DNA from: Bacteroidaceae bacterium
GTDB taxonomy: Bacteria; Bacteroidota; Bacteroidia; Bacteroidales; Bacteroidaceae
DNA: 47,639 nt
NCBI GenBank assembly: GCA_017455585.1
Contig: JAFSZU010000052.1
Coordinates: forward strand, 1 to 47,639
Direction of reading: 5' to 3'
Shown here: one piece after another, positions 26,801-33,954 of the stretch
How the letters are laid out: every line of letters starts with the position of its first letter
Numbering within the stretch: position 1 is the stretch's first letter
Position numbers and translations under genes: made by a program
Notes under the pieces: generated by a model
The model's input: only the letters and a program-made list of their open reading frames with translations
The model's database searches: none
Told to the model about the DNA's origin: nothing

Positions 26801-27292
26801 GTTTTCATCGTGTGCATCGTCTTCATCTATCTCATCCTCTGTGCCTTGTATGAGAGTCTGTTCATCCCGTTGGCTGTTATTCTCTCTGTGCCGTTCGGGT
26901 TGATGGGCTCCTTCCTTTTTGCCCAGTGGTTTGGGTTGGAGAACAATATCTATATGCAGACGGGTGTCATCATGCTCATTGGCTTGCTCTCTAAGACAGC
27001 CATTCTGCTGACCGAGTACGCCAGCGAGCGCCGTCGTGCTGGGATGTCCATCGCCCGTGCGGCACTGTCCGCCGCGCAGGTGCGTCTGCGCCCCATCCTG
27101 ATGACGTCGCTCACCATGATTTTCGGTCTGCTGCCCATGATGTTTGCCACGGGTGCCGGTGCCAACGGCAATATTTCACTGGGTGTGGGCACCGTGGGCG
27201 GTATGCTCATCGGAACCATTGCCCTTCTGCTCTTTGTTCCCTCCCTCTTTGTGGTCTTCCAGCAGTTGGAAGAACGAATGAAGATTCACTAA
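23825..27292 (+). CDS. RND-family (AcrB/HAE1-like) inner-membrane exporter with two in-frame repeat insertions
   Basis: Proton-driven exporter of hydrophobic compounds that normally works with a periplasmic adaptor and an outer-membrane channel, neither of which is next to it. 1155 residues, about 100 more than usual for the family. The excess falls in two cytoplasmic stretches: residues about 423-471 after TM4 and about 546-610 after TM6. TM1 with the family start (MLNVRTFIDRPILSGVISV), GLTQLPIEQFPDIAPP, TM4 with the proton-relay pair Asp-Asp in GTVVDDAIVVAEAV, porter domain segments and the TM10-12 block (NNIYMQTGVIMLIGLLSKTAILLTEYA, RLRPILMTSLTMIFGLLPMM) are all intact. The insertions lie in loops and do not touch these, so the pump is probably functional. 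The start at 23825 is 4 bases after the M6 gene. Confidence 0.93.
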   Translation: MLNVRTFIDRPILSGVISVMIVIVGAIGLTQLPIEQFPDIAPPTVSVRASYTGANAETLQKSVVVPLEEAINGVENMIYMTSNASNNGSCNINVFFKQGTDPNMATVNVQNRVAQAQGLLPAEVTRTGVNVVRRQTSTLKSLGLYSPNDTYDLAFLNNYFKINIEPRLSRVPGVGEVDVYGSNYSMRIWLDPAKMAQHNLMPSDITAVLAEQNVESPAGTLGEESENTFQYVLKYRGRYEEEADYEQMVIRSEPDGSVLRLKDVARVEMGLQGYAIEGYINGHQGTTSMISQTPGSNANEIIIAIDKLVEEIRKDLPADMELIDLMSTKDFLDASIHSVRRTLLEAAVLVVLVVLLFLRSWRATLVPLVAIVVSLVGTFGFLYVAGFSLNTLTLFALVLVIGTVVDDAIVVAEAVQTKMETQQTHPLAPPCEGGERSPLTAGEDVAKENPCAAAQTHSSPLPTREGQGGGSAGGKSATITAMRGITTALITSTLVFMAVFIPVCFMGGTSGIFYTQFGLTMAVAVLISLINALTLSPALCARLLKVKTATRSPLNNRGCDSTPGNSAVDDSTLEECPSDIDGRPLQGRYVCDTLSAGPSDTAVIERRRFHRLPSFVQSFVSILQLIVRPFVRPFQSFVQRFVKGYQSCVLFFIGHKWLVGGLVAAALATFFYLLSTTKTALVPDEDMGVIYVTVQTQPGSTKSETHRMMDRIEQLITDLPQIKAYSKSVGVSRMAGQSSNNGMFLLRLKNWDERRGKGDDLKSVMAEVNRRVADISEAKIMAFTQPMISGYGATNGFELQVQDHQDRGVDSLMAVTNRLIAALQARPEISRAQTSFHNRYPQYRLHIDAARCKRAGVSPSDVLACLSGYIGGTYSSNMNKFSKLYRVMVQAEVTARLDEQALNNMYVRAKDGSMAPVSGFVQLTPIMGTANLTRFNLFPAIQVSGMPEKGYSSGQTLKAVREEAARVLPQGYGFEFAGMSREEASAGQHTLYVFIVCIVFIYLILCALYESLFIPLAVILSVPFGLMGSFLFAQWFGLENNIYMQTGVIMLIGLLSKTAILLTEYASERRRAGMSIARAALSAAQVRLRPILMTSLTMIFGLLPMMFATGAGANGNISLGVGTVGGMLIGTIALLLFVPSLFVVFQQLEERMKIH
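25092..25237. repeat. Full G/C-rich double-hairpin element inside the RND gene
   Basis: 146 bases with a perfect 24-base terminal inverted repeat (25092-25115 against 25214-25237; begins AGACCCACCCCCTTGCCCC). Each end is also a hairpin on its own (CCCCTCCCT-GTG-AGGGAGGGG left, CCCCTCCCT-ACA-AGGGAGGGG right). The tail GCGGTCACCTTTGACTGCT follows the left hairpin. It encodes THPLAPPCEGGERSPLTAG ... SSPLPTREGQGGGS in the TM4-TM5 cytoplasmic loop. Confidence 0.9.
25464..25659. repeat. Second, different palindrome cluster inside the RND gene
   Basis: 196 bases holding a chain of small perfect or near-perfect hairpins: AGACCGC-AAC-GCGGTCT, GGGGGT...ACCCCC, GTGCT...AGCAC, ACTCTGGAAGAGT, GACCC-CTTCA-GGGTC and AGACGGT-TTC-ACCGTCT. 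A long-range inverted repeat (CTCCGCTCAATAACCG at 25479 against CGGTTATTGAGAGGAG at 25628, 15 of 16) encloses most of them. It is in frame and encodes a Ser/Asp/Arg-rich segment. Confidence 0.8.
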
Positions 27293-27313
27293 TTCACGAA
27301 ATATCGCCATATA

Positions 27314-27366
27314 TGCAAAATATTTGCACAAATATGCGGATATATGAATGATTATTCATACCTTTG
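27314..27366 (+). promoter_or_regulatory. argR promoter with ArgR operator (ARG box)
   Basis: TGAATGATTATTCA (27345-27358) fits the core of the classical ARG box, TGAAT-N4-ATTCA, with perfect symmetry. It directly abuts the -7 box TACCTTTG (27359-27366), so a bound repressor would block RNA polymerase. A second palindrome, TGCAAAATATTTGCA (27314-27328), about 31 bases upstream centre to centre, could be a second, diverged box. The arrangement implies arginine-dependent autorepression of the argR-led operon. Confidence 0.75.
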
Positions 27367-27399
27367 CGCCCGCAAACGTAAAACAGAGTTATTCCAAAC

Positions 27400-27879
27400 A
27401 TGATTCTAAACAGGAACACGCGCCTGGAAGTCATCAAACTGATTGTATCCAGTCAGGAACTGGCCAAGCAAGACGATTTGATGCGTGAGTTGGCCAAGGC
27501 CGGATTCTCAGTCACACAGGCCACGCTGTCACGTGACTTGCACCAACTGCGTATTGCCAAGGGACATAACGAGAAGGGACAACAGGTCTATATGTTGCCT
27601 GAGCAACGGCGCTATCAGCGTGTGAGTGACACGCATGTGACGGTGCAGAAACTCAATCGCTTGGGGGCACTGTCCGTGCGCTTCAGCGGCAACATGGCCG
27701 TGCTGCGGACACCGCCCGGACACGCTGCTCATGTGGCCTATGACATTGACAACGCACAGATCCCCGAGATTCTGGGCACTGTGGCCGGTGACGACACGAT
27801 TCTCATGGTCATTGCCGAGGATGCCGAACGCCCAACCGTCCTCAACCGACTGGCAGAAGTGGTGGAGGTTGAGAACTGA
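27400..27879 (+). CDS. argR: Arginine repressor ArgR
   Basis: Hexameric arginine-sensing DNA-binding regulator. 159 residues, normal length. The N-terminal winged helix shows [24 protein letters not shown] and the recognition part [17 protein letters not shown]. The C-terminal oligomerisation/arginine-binding domain shows [35 protein letters not shown], with the conserved GDDT. The start at 27400 is the first ATG after the promoter. It heads the arginine cluster and probably regulates itself through the operator at 27345-27358. The acyltransferase gene follows after 48 bases that contain a CGGAAAACA repeat. Confidence 0.95.
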   Translation: MILNRNTRLEVIKLIVSSQELAKQDDLMRELAKAGFSVTQATLSRDLHQLRIAKGHNEKGQQVYMLPEQRRYQRVSDTHVTVQKLNRLGALSVRFSGNMAVLRTPPGHAAHVAYDIDNAQIPEILGTVAGDDTILMVIAEDAERPTVLNRLAEVVEVEN

Positions 27880-27927
27880 ACAACGGAAAACACGTGGAAA
27901 CGGAAAACAGGGAACAAAAGAAGACCT

Positions 27928-28587
27928 ATGGAAACAAAAGATATAAAGGCAGAAGACATTCAGATTCTGGTGGCCGACGAGAGCCACGAGAAGTATGTGG
28001 ACACCATCCTCCAGACCATCGAGGATGCCGCCAAGGTGCGCGGAACCGGCATTGCCAAGCGCACCCATGAGTATGTGGCCAACAAAATGCGCGAAGCCAA
28101 AGCCGTTATTGCTCTGGCACCCCAGCACGACGGGCAGGAGCCGCGTTTCGCGGGCTTCAGTTACATCGAGACGTGGGGCAACAAGCAGTATGTGACCACT
28201 TCCGGCCTCATCGTGCACCCCGACTTCCGCGGGCTGGGCATTGCCAAACGCATCAAGGACATGACGTTCTCGCTGGCCCGCACGCGCTGGCCGCACGCTA
28301 AGATTTTCTCGCTCACCAGCGGCAAGGCGGTGATGAAGATGAACACTCAGTTGGGCTACCTGCCGGTGACCTTCGATGATCTCACGGATGACGAGGCGTT
28401 CTGGAAGGGATGCGAGGGATGCGTGAACATCGGCGTCCTGCGCGAGCGCAACCGTAAGTTCTGCATCTGCACCGCCATGCTCTTTGACCCCGAAGAGCAC
28501 CTGCCCGCCAAGATACCGCAGAACGTGATAGACCGCATCAACAGACTGGAAGGGAGAATCACCAACAGTCAGGAATTCAGAGATTAA
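27928..28587 (+). CDS. GNAT N-acyltransferase, probable N-succinyl(acetyl)glutamate synthase
   Basis: 219 residues of the GCN5-related acyltransferase fold. The acyl-CoA pyrophosphate loop is VHPDFRGLGIAKRIKDMTF (about 93-111), a Q/RxxGxG/A-type motif, with a preceding beta strand YVTTSGLIV. In Bacteroidetes arginine operons a gene of this type sits between argR and argG in place of a recognisable argA or argJ. As the pathway here runs through succinylated intermediates (see argF), the likely reaction is glutamate plus succinyl-CoA to N-succinylglutamate. The position argR-GNAT-argG-argC supports this. The acyl donor cannot be read from the sequence. Confidence 0.8.
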   Translation: METKDIKAEDIQILVADESHEKYVDTILQTIEDAAKVRGTGIAKRTHEYVANKMREAKAVIALAPQHDGQEPRFAGFSYIETWGNKQYVTTSGLIVHPDFRGLGIAKRIKDMTFSLARTRWPHAKIFSLTSGKAVMKMNTQLGYLPVTFDDLTDDEAFWKGCEGCVNIGVLRERNRKFCICTAMLFDPEEHLPAKIPQNVIDRINRLEGRITNSQEFRD

Positions 28588-28624
28588 ACAGAATTAAGTA
28601 GATGAACACAATTATATTATACAA

Positions 28625-28791
28625 ACCACAGATTACACGGATTACACGGATTACACGGATTATAACCATTCCATTATAGGAAATCTGTGCGCTCGACCTC
28701 CGGTCGCTTCATACTTGAAGAAATTTCGATAACAATTACACAGATTATAAGAAGCAATTAAGAATCTGTTTAGTCTGTGAAATCTGTGGTT
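28625..28791. repeat. Composite ACCACAGATT...AATCTGTGGTT element with GATTACACG array
   Basis: The ends ACCACAGATT (28625) and AATCTGTGGT (28781-28790) are perfect inverted repeats. Inside are about three tandem copies of ACGGATTAC and the REP-like hairpin at 28689-28720. It fills most of the 248-base gap between the acyltransferase and argG. Confidence 0.75.
28689..28720 (-). repeat. REP-like hairpin, copy 4
   Basis: Minus strand: CTTCAAGTATGAAGCG followed by ACCGGAGGTCGAGCGC. The first part is identical to copy 1 over 16 bases. Confidence 0.7.
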
Positions 28792-28835
28792 CTTGTTAGA
28801 AACTAATATTGAATAGTTACTTAAAACATGATATT

Positions 28836-30041
28836 ATGGAAAAGAAGAAAGTAGTGGTCGCTTTCAGTGGCGGCTTGGACACGAGCTACACAGTGATGTA
28901 TCTCGCAAAGGAGTTAGGATATGAAGTGCACGCTGCGTGCGCCAACACCGGCGGCTTTAGCGCCGAACAGCTGAAGACCAATGAGGAGAACGCCTATAAG
29001 TTGGGTGCCACCAAGTATGTGACGCTCGACGTGACGCAGGAGTACTATGCCAAGTCGTTGAAGTACATGATCTTCGGCAATGTCCTGCGCAACAACTGCT
29101 ATCCCATCAGCGTCAGCTCGGAGCGTATCTTCCAAGCCATCGCCATCGCGCGCTACGCGAAAGAAATAGGTGCCGATGCCATCGCTCACGGCTCAACGGG
29201 TGCCGGCAATGACCAAATCCGTTTCGACATGACCTTCTTGGTGATGGCACCCGGCGTGGAAATTATCACCCTCACCCGAGACAAGAAGCTGACGCGCAAG
29301 GAAGAAGTGGATTACTTGAACGACCACGGTTTCAGTGCTGACTTCGCCAAACTGAAGTACAGCTATAACGTGGGCATCTGGGGCACCAGCATCTGCGGCG
29401 GCGAACTGTTGGATGCCATGCAGGGTCTGCCTGAAGAGGCTTACCTCAAGCACGTTACGGCCAAAGAACCGGAGAGCCTTCTGAAGATCCAATTCGAGAA
29501 AGGAGAGATTGTGGGTGTCAACGGAGAGAAGTTTGAAGACCGCGTAAAGGCGATTCAAAAGATTGAGGAAATAGGTGCCAGCTACGCCATCGGTCGTGAT
29601 GCCAACGTGGGCGATACGATTATTGGAATCAAAGGTCGCGTTGGCTTCGAGGCCGCTGCGCCCAAGCTCATTATCGAGGCACACCGCCTCCTGGAGAAAT
29701 CTACGTTGAGCAAGTGGCAGCAGTACTGGAAGGATCAGGTGTCCAACTGGTACGGCATGTTCCTGCACGAGAGCCAGTATCTGGAACCCGTGATGCCAGA
29801 CATCGAAGCCTTCCTCTCCTCTTCACAGCGCAATGTCACGGGCACGGCCATCTTGAAACTCCGTCCCTTCGGCTTCGAGACCGTGGGCGTGGATAGCGAC
29901 AACGACTTGACCAAGAGCAAGCTGGGCGAGTACGGCGAGACGCAGACTGGTTGGACAGCTGACGAGGCCAAGGGGTTCATCAAGGTGCTCTCCACACCGC
30001 TGCGTGTGTATTACGGAATACATAAAGACGAAGAAAGATAA
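28836..30041 (+). CDS. argG: Argininosuccinate synthase
   Basis: Joins citrulline and aspartate with ATP to argininosuccinate, the penultimate step of arginine synthesis, in the cytoplasm. 401 residues from the ATG at 28836 (MEKKKVVVAF); an in-frame ATG at 28809 is an unlikely longer start. The ATP PP-loop is AFSGGLDTSY (about 9-18). The citrulline/aspartate-binding segments include AHGSTGAGNDQIRFD (about 115-129), SVSSERIFQAIAI and the YAIGRDANVGDTIIGIKGRVGFEAAAP region. The stop codon overlaps the argC start by one base (TAATG), so argG and argC are translationally coupled. No insertion element is visible here, unlike many neighbours. Confidence 0.96.
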   Translation: MEKKKVVVAFSGGLDTSYTVMYLAKELGYEVHAACANTGGFSAEQLKTNEENAYKLGATKYVTLDVTQEYYAKSLKYMIFGNVLRNNCYPISVSSERIFQAIAIARYAKEIGADAIAHGSTGAGNDQIRFDMTFLVMAPGVEIITLTRDKKLTRKEEVDYLNDHGFSADFAKLKYSYNVGIWGTSICGGELLDAMQGLPEEAYLKHVTAKEPESLLKIQFEKGEIVGVNGEKFEDRVKAIQKIEEIGASYAIGRDANVGDTIIGIKGRVGFEAAAPKLIIEAHRLLEKSTLSKWQQYWKDQVSNWYGMFLHESQYLEPVMPDIEAFLSSSQRNVTGTAILKLRPFGFETVGVDSDNDLTKSKLGEYGETQTGWTADEAKGFIKVLSTPLRVYYGIHKDEER

Positions 30042-31012
30042 TGAAGGTAGGTATCATAGGTGGCGCCGGCTACACAGCGGGTGAACTCATCCGTCTGCTG
30101 CTGCATCATCCGGAGGCAGAAATCACCTTTGTCCACAGCACCAGCAATGCCAAGAATCTTTTGACCGACGTACACGAGGGGCTGCTGGGCGAGACTGACA
30201 TGCGCTTCACAGACCGTCTGCCGCTGAAGAGTGCCGATGTGCTGTTCCTCTGTATGGGACATGGCAAGAGTGCTGACTTTCTCACAGAAAACCCCGTGCC
30301 CGCCAGCGTCCGCATCATCGACCTGGCACAGGATTTCAGACTGACCACGCCAGAGCATGATTTCATCTATGGTCTTCCAGAGCTCAACCGCGAGGAAATA
30401 CGCCTGGCACGCCACATCGCCAATCCGGGTTGCTTCGCCACCGCCATCCAGCTTGGATTGCTGCCACTGGCCGCCAACTGGTTGCTGCACAGTGACATCA
30501 GCGTCAACGCCATCACGGGTTCCACGGGTGCTGGCGTGAAACCTGCTGCCACCACGCACTTCTCCTGGCGCACAGGCAACATGAGCATCTACAAAGCTTT
30601 CCGTCACCAGCATGTGCCAGAGATACGACAGTCATTGGCACAGCTGCAACCAGGCTTCAGTGCCTCCGTCGATTTCATCCCTTATCGTGGCGATTTCGCC
30701 CGCGGCATCTTCTGCACAGAGGTTGTACGCATTGACCCAGCCCTCACAGAAGAGGACATTGTGAAGCTATACAAGCAGTTCTATGAGACGGCAGCCTTCA
30801 CCCACTACGTTGATTGCGACCTGGATCTCAAGCAGGTGGTGAATACCAACAAGGCACTCGTCCATGTAGAGAAGTTCGAGGACAAGTTGCTCATCACCAG
30901 TGTTATCGACAATCTGCTGAAAGGTGCCAGCGGACAGGCCGTGCAGAACATGAACCTGCTCTTCGGGCTCGACGAGCATACCGGGCTTGACCTCAAGCCC
31001 AGTGCTTTCTGA
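30041..31012 (+). CDS. argC: N-acyl-gamma-glutamyl-phosphate reductase
   Basis: NADPH-dependent reduction of N-acyl-glutamyl phosphate to the semialdehyde. 323 residues of the usual single-domain ArgC type. It has a Rossmann start MKVGIIGGAGYTAGELIRLL (1-20) and the catalytic cysteine motif NPGCFATAIQLGLLP with Cys131. GSTGAGVKPAATTHFSWR and SVDFIPYRGDFARGIFCT give the substrate-binding part. It overlaps argG by one base. In this lineage the acyl group is probably succinyl. It is the last gene before the terminator at 31048 and the oppositely oriented xylanase. Confidence 0.96.
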   Translation: MKVGIIGGAGYTAGELIRLLLHHPEAEITFVHSTSNAKNLLTDVHEGLLGETDMRFTDRLPLKSADVLFLCMGHGKSADFLTENPVPASVRIIDLAQDFRLTTPEHDFIYGLPELNREEIRLARHIANPGCFATAIQLGLLPLAANWLLHSDISVNAITGSTGAGVKPAATTHFSWRTGNMSIYKAFRHQHVPEIRQSLAQLQPGFSASVDFIPYRGDFARGIFCTEVVRIDPALTEEDIVKLYKQFYETAAFTHYVDCDLDLKQVVNTNKALVHVEKFEDKLLITSVIDNLLKGASGQAVQNMNLLFGLDEHTGLDLKPSAF

Positions 31013-31047
31013 GTGTTATCGCTTCCGCCTGTAGGCAGACAGAAATA

Positions 31048-31092
31048 ATACCCTAGGTGTAACGACATTTACACCCAGGGTATTTTCCTTTT
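31048..31092 (+). terminator. Strong terminator after argC
   Basis: ATACCCTAGGTGTAA (31048-31062) pairs with TTACACCCAGGGTAT (31069-31083), 14 of 15, loop 6. It is followed by TTTTCCTTTT. It ends the argR-argC transcript, so argD must have its own promoter. Confidence 0.85.
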
Positions 31093-31126
31093 ACACCTGG
31101 GTGTGCGGGGATTTACACCCAGGTGT
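31093..31126 (-). terminator. Second hairpin, 3' of the GH10 gene
   Basis: ACACCTGGGTGT (31093-31104) and ACACCCAGGTGT (31115-31126) form a perfect 12-bp stem 29 bases beyond the xylanase stop. It shares the sequence TTTACACCCAGG with the argC terminator stem, so one may have arisen by copying the other. No U tract is seen for the minus-strand transcript. Confidence 0.5.
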
Positions 31127-31154
31127 GAATTTGAAGGCCATCGCGGGGCAGGCT

Positions 31155-33782
31155 TTACCTGAGCAGGATTTTCCTGCCGTTGCGGATGACGATGCCATGG
31201 TAGTTGGTGTTCACGCGCTGACCTGCAAGGTTAAAGCATTTACCATTTACCGTTTTGCCATTTACCATTTGGTCTCTTGAATCATCAACATCTTCTATGC
31301 CGTCGGGCACGGTGCACTTGAGTTCCACCTTGTCGATGTTGCAGTTGCCATCGGTGATGGTGAAGCGCAGAATCTGCTCGCCCTCGGCCAACTTCTTGGA
31401 CAGCTTGCCTGTCATGACCTTGTAGGTGTCCCAACCGCCGGTGGGCGTCACGGTGGCCTTGGCCAGCAGTGTGACGCGGGTGCCGTTGATGAGGCTGATG
31501 CTGAAGCCGCCGTTGGAGCTTGCGCCGTTGGAGCATGTGGCCTCGAAGGCATATTCACCGGCCTCGGTGACGTTGACCGAGTACTCTGTCCACTCGTCCT
31601 TGGCCGTGTAACCGATGGCCACGCCACCGCCAGCCTTCACGAGGTCAAGACCCTCGTTGTCACTGCGGTACTTGGCATCGCCCTCGTCATTGGCATCGGA
31701 GTCATGGAAGGACAGCCCCTCTCCACCCTGGTCGAAGTTCTCTGCCTCGATGATACCCGGCAGGGTGATGGCACCCTTATAAGGCGTTCGTTTGCCATTG
31801 ACCTTCAATGTCTTCTTGGTTGAGGTCCGCGACTTGCCCTCGGAGTTGGTGGCCACGGCCATGAGGCTGTAGGTGCCCTTCTCCGCAGGATAATAGGTCA
31901 GCACGTAGGGAGCCTCTGTCATGGTGCCAATGAGCAGGTCGTTGGCATAGACGCAGACGTGGTCGATGGTGACATTGTCGAGCTTGGATGTGGACGAGAC
32001 CGTGATGACGGTGGAGTCGCCGAGCGAGATGGTGCCGGGCTTGACCGACGAGATGGTGGCGGTGAGGTTCTTGGTGTCCTCGTCGTAGCGGTTGAAGGTG
32101 AGGCTCTTGATGTAGAAGCCGCCCTTGGTGACGTTGAGGCAGAGCACGTGGCGACCCGCCGTGAGCGGCATCTGCATCGTCGAGTGCAGGGTCTGATAGT
32201 TGCTGGTGCTGCCTGTCTTGGGCACATCAATATATTCGGTGAGGAAGTCCAGATTGTCGAACCCATATTCCGCCAGATAGAACGAGCCGCCAGTCTTGGC
32301 CGACGCCACCTCGGCATCAACCGTGTAGAGACCATCTTCCTTCACATCGACGGTGTATTCCATCCATGCGCCGTCCTTGGTAACGGCGTTGCTGCGCGAG
32401 GCGTTGTTGTATGTCACGCCGCTGAGGCCCTTGTCATATTCGCCCACCTGAATGGTGCCGGGCAGCTGCGGCACGGTCTCGTTATAGGCTTCGCGCTTGG
32501 TGGAGCCACTGAGCACCTGAAAGCGGGACAGGCGCTCATAGGTGGAGCCGTCGGTGGTAGTGACCACAGCCTTCAGCTCCTTCGTGCCAGTGGTGGTGGC
32601 CGTGTATTCTGTCAGGTAGGGGGCTTCGGTCAGCGTGGCAATCAGCGTCGAACCCACGTAGAGTTGCACCTTCTCAATGGTCTTGGTTGCCATGGTGGCA
32701 CGCACCTTGATAGGCAGCACATCGCCCTTGGCCACCTTCAGTGCGGCGGGACGCACATAGATGGATGCCTCCTTCTTCATGCCGGGGAAGGGGCTCACGG
32801 CGTTCTTGGCAGCGTCGGTGGCCATATACTCCTTCAGCCAGGTCATGGCAGGACGTTCCTTGCCATCCTTGTAAAGACCCGAGTTGCCGTCGGTGGTCCA
32901 GGTGGCACCATAAACATATCCCCATAGGGTGATGCCGGCACAGTAGGGCTTCTCCCACATATAGGGAATCTGCTCCTTATAGCGGGTCAACTGATGGTTA
33001 TCGTCTGAAGTGCCGATATCATATTCTGTGCTGTACATGGGCATCTTCAAGGCGGTCTGGATCTTACTTTCTGCCGACTTGAAGTTGCTGAGACTGCAGT
33101 CGGTGAGGTCGTGGCTCTGGCAACCGTAGGCATCGATGGGTGCTCCGGCATCGCGCAGGGTGCGGACGAGGTCGATGTACTCATCGGTGTTCCACTGGAA
33201 CGTGTTATAGTCGTTGTAGATGAGGATGGCATCCGGCCAGCGCTCGTAGGCCAGCTCAAAAGCCTTGATGAGCCAGTCGTAGCCCGTCTTGCCGCCGCCG
33301 CCCAGACTCTCCTTCATCATGGGGTTACCCGCCTGATGTGTGCCCACGGCCTCGTTGACGACGTCAATCAGCGGCAGGGTGGGGTACTTCTTCTTGGTGG
33401 CGTCATACCACTTGACAATGGCCGCATAACGCTCCTTCGGTGACAGGTCGGGCAGCCAGTTGGGGTATTGTGCGCCCCACACCAAGGCGTGGAATTTGTA
33501 GGTGAACTTGTGTTGCTTGGCATAGTTGAAGGCATTGTCACAGCCCCAGTTATAGGAACCGCGCGTGCCCTCCACCGAACCCCACTTGGACTCGTTCTCA
33601 CAGGTGATCTGGTTCCACAGTTTATAGAACTGCGGCAGCCCGCCTCCGGCATCCACCTGATACCGGGTGGTGATGTTGCCCAAGAACTTGTCTGGATTTG
33701 ATGACAATTGGGCCGCAAGCCGTGATGGGCTGGTCAAAAGGGTCAAAAGCAGGAGGGCAGCACACATGCCCAAAGACTTCAT
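31155..33782 (-). CDS. GH10 endo-beta-1,4-xylanase with two CBM6-like modules and sorting tail
   Basis: Secreted xylanase of about 875 residues from the ATG at 33782, which opens the signal peptide MKSLGMCAALLLLTLLTSPSRLAAQ; the frame is open for 30 more codons upstream, through the promoter. The GH10 barrel (about 30-350) shows WNQITCENESKW, the acid/base Glu at about 144 in DVVNEAV, and the nucleophile Glu at about 253 in YSTEYDIG. WGYVYGATW lies at the barrel end. It is followed by Big/Ig-like modules and two CBM6-like beta-sandwiches (about 430-580 and 690-825). The tail QRVNTNYHGIVIRNGRKILLR resembles type A sorting signals. It lies on the opposite strand inside the arginine cluster. A VNGK tandem repeat (MVNGKTVNGK) precedes the tail. 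Confidence 0.9.
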   Translation of the reverse strand: MKSLGMCAALLLLTLLTSPSRLAAQLSSNPDKFLGNITTRYQVDAGGGLPQFYKLWNQITCENESKWGSVEGTRGSYNWGCDNAFNYAKQHKFTYKFHALVWGAQYPNWLPDLSPKERYAAIVKWYDATKKKYPTLPLIDVVNEAVGTHQAGNPMMKESLGGGGKTGYDWLIKAFELAYERWPDAILIYNDYNTFQWNTDEYIDLVRTLRDAGAPIDAYGCQSHDLTDCSLSNFKSAESKIQTALKMPMYSTEYDIGTSDDNHQLTRYKEQIPYMWEKPYCAGITLWGYVYGATWTTDGNSGLYKDGKERPAMTWLKEYMATDAAKNAVSPFPGMKKEASIYVRPAALKVAKGDVLPIKVRATMATKTIEKVQLYVGSTLIATLTEAPYLTEYTATTTGTKELKAVVTTTDGSTYERLSRFQVLSGSTKREAYNETVPQLPGTIQVGEYDKGLSGVTYNNASRSNAVTKDGAWMEYTVDVKEDGLYTVDAEVASAKTGGSFYLAEYGFDNLDFLTEYIDVPKTGSTSNYQTLHSTMQMPLTAGRHVLCLNVTKGGFYIKSLTFNRYDEDTKNLTATISSVKPGTISLGDSTVITVSSTSKLDNVTIDHVCVYANDLLIGTMTEAPYVLTYYPAEKGTYSLMAVATNSEGKSRTSTKKTLKVNGKRTPYKGAITLPGIIEAENFDQGGEGLSFHDSDANDEGDAKYRSDNEGLDLVKAGGGVAIGYTAKDEWTEYSVNVTEAGEYAFEATCSNGASSNGGFSISLINGTRVTLLAKATVTPTGGWDTYKVMTGKLSKKLAEGEQILRFTITDGNCNIDKVELKCTVPDGIEDVDDSRDQMVNGKTVNGKCFNLAGQRVNTNYHGIVIRNGRKILLR
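31228..31272. repeat. ATTTACC/TTTTGCC heptamer array inside the GH10 gene
   Basis: About five near-tandem units of ATTTACC(A/G) lie within the coding sequence just before the sorting tail. They are translated as repeated VNGK. They resemble the intergenic ATTTAACG/ATTTACCA repeats at 1544. Confidence 0.6.
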
Positions 33783-33822
33783 AGGTCTCATAGGTCTTAT
33801 ATGTCTTATGTCTTTTAGGACA
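33783..33822. repeat. TAGGTCTTAT tandem repeats in the GH10 leader
   Basis: Four degenerate copies of ATAGGTCTTAT/ATGTCTTATG lie between the GH10 start codon and its promoter. Confidence 0.6.
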
Positions 33823-33841
33823 AAATGGTTGTTATCGGGCG

Positions 33842-33849
33842 CAAAGTTA
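33842..33849 (-). promoter_or_regulatory. -7 box of the GH10 promoter
   Basis: On the minus strand TAACTTTG (33849-33842) fits TAnnTTTG about 60 bases upstream of the preferred start. It also argues against the upstream in-frame start at 33872. No clear -33 element is seen. Confidence 0.5.
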
Positions 33850-33914
33850 GACATTTTTCTTGCATCACGCACTAATTTCCTGACAAAAAATCATCCTATC
33901 TCATATATTTGAGC

Positions 33915-33922
33915 TATCTTTG
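33915..33922 (+). promoter_or_regulatory. -7 box of the argD promoter
   Basis: TATCTTTG fits TAnnTTTG exactly, 33 bases before the argD start. A diverged half ARG box (ATTCATT) follows at about 33931, but there is no full TGAAT-N4-ATTCA palindrome here. Confidence 0.6.
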
Positions 33923-33954
33923 CACCCAAATTCATTCTATAATAGAAACACGAC

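Noticed and set aside
33783..33872. Longer start for the xylanase (30 more residues)
   Set aside because: The extension would be translated from the promoter -7 box and a tandem-repeat leader, and the signal peptide begins at 33782.
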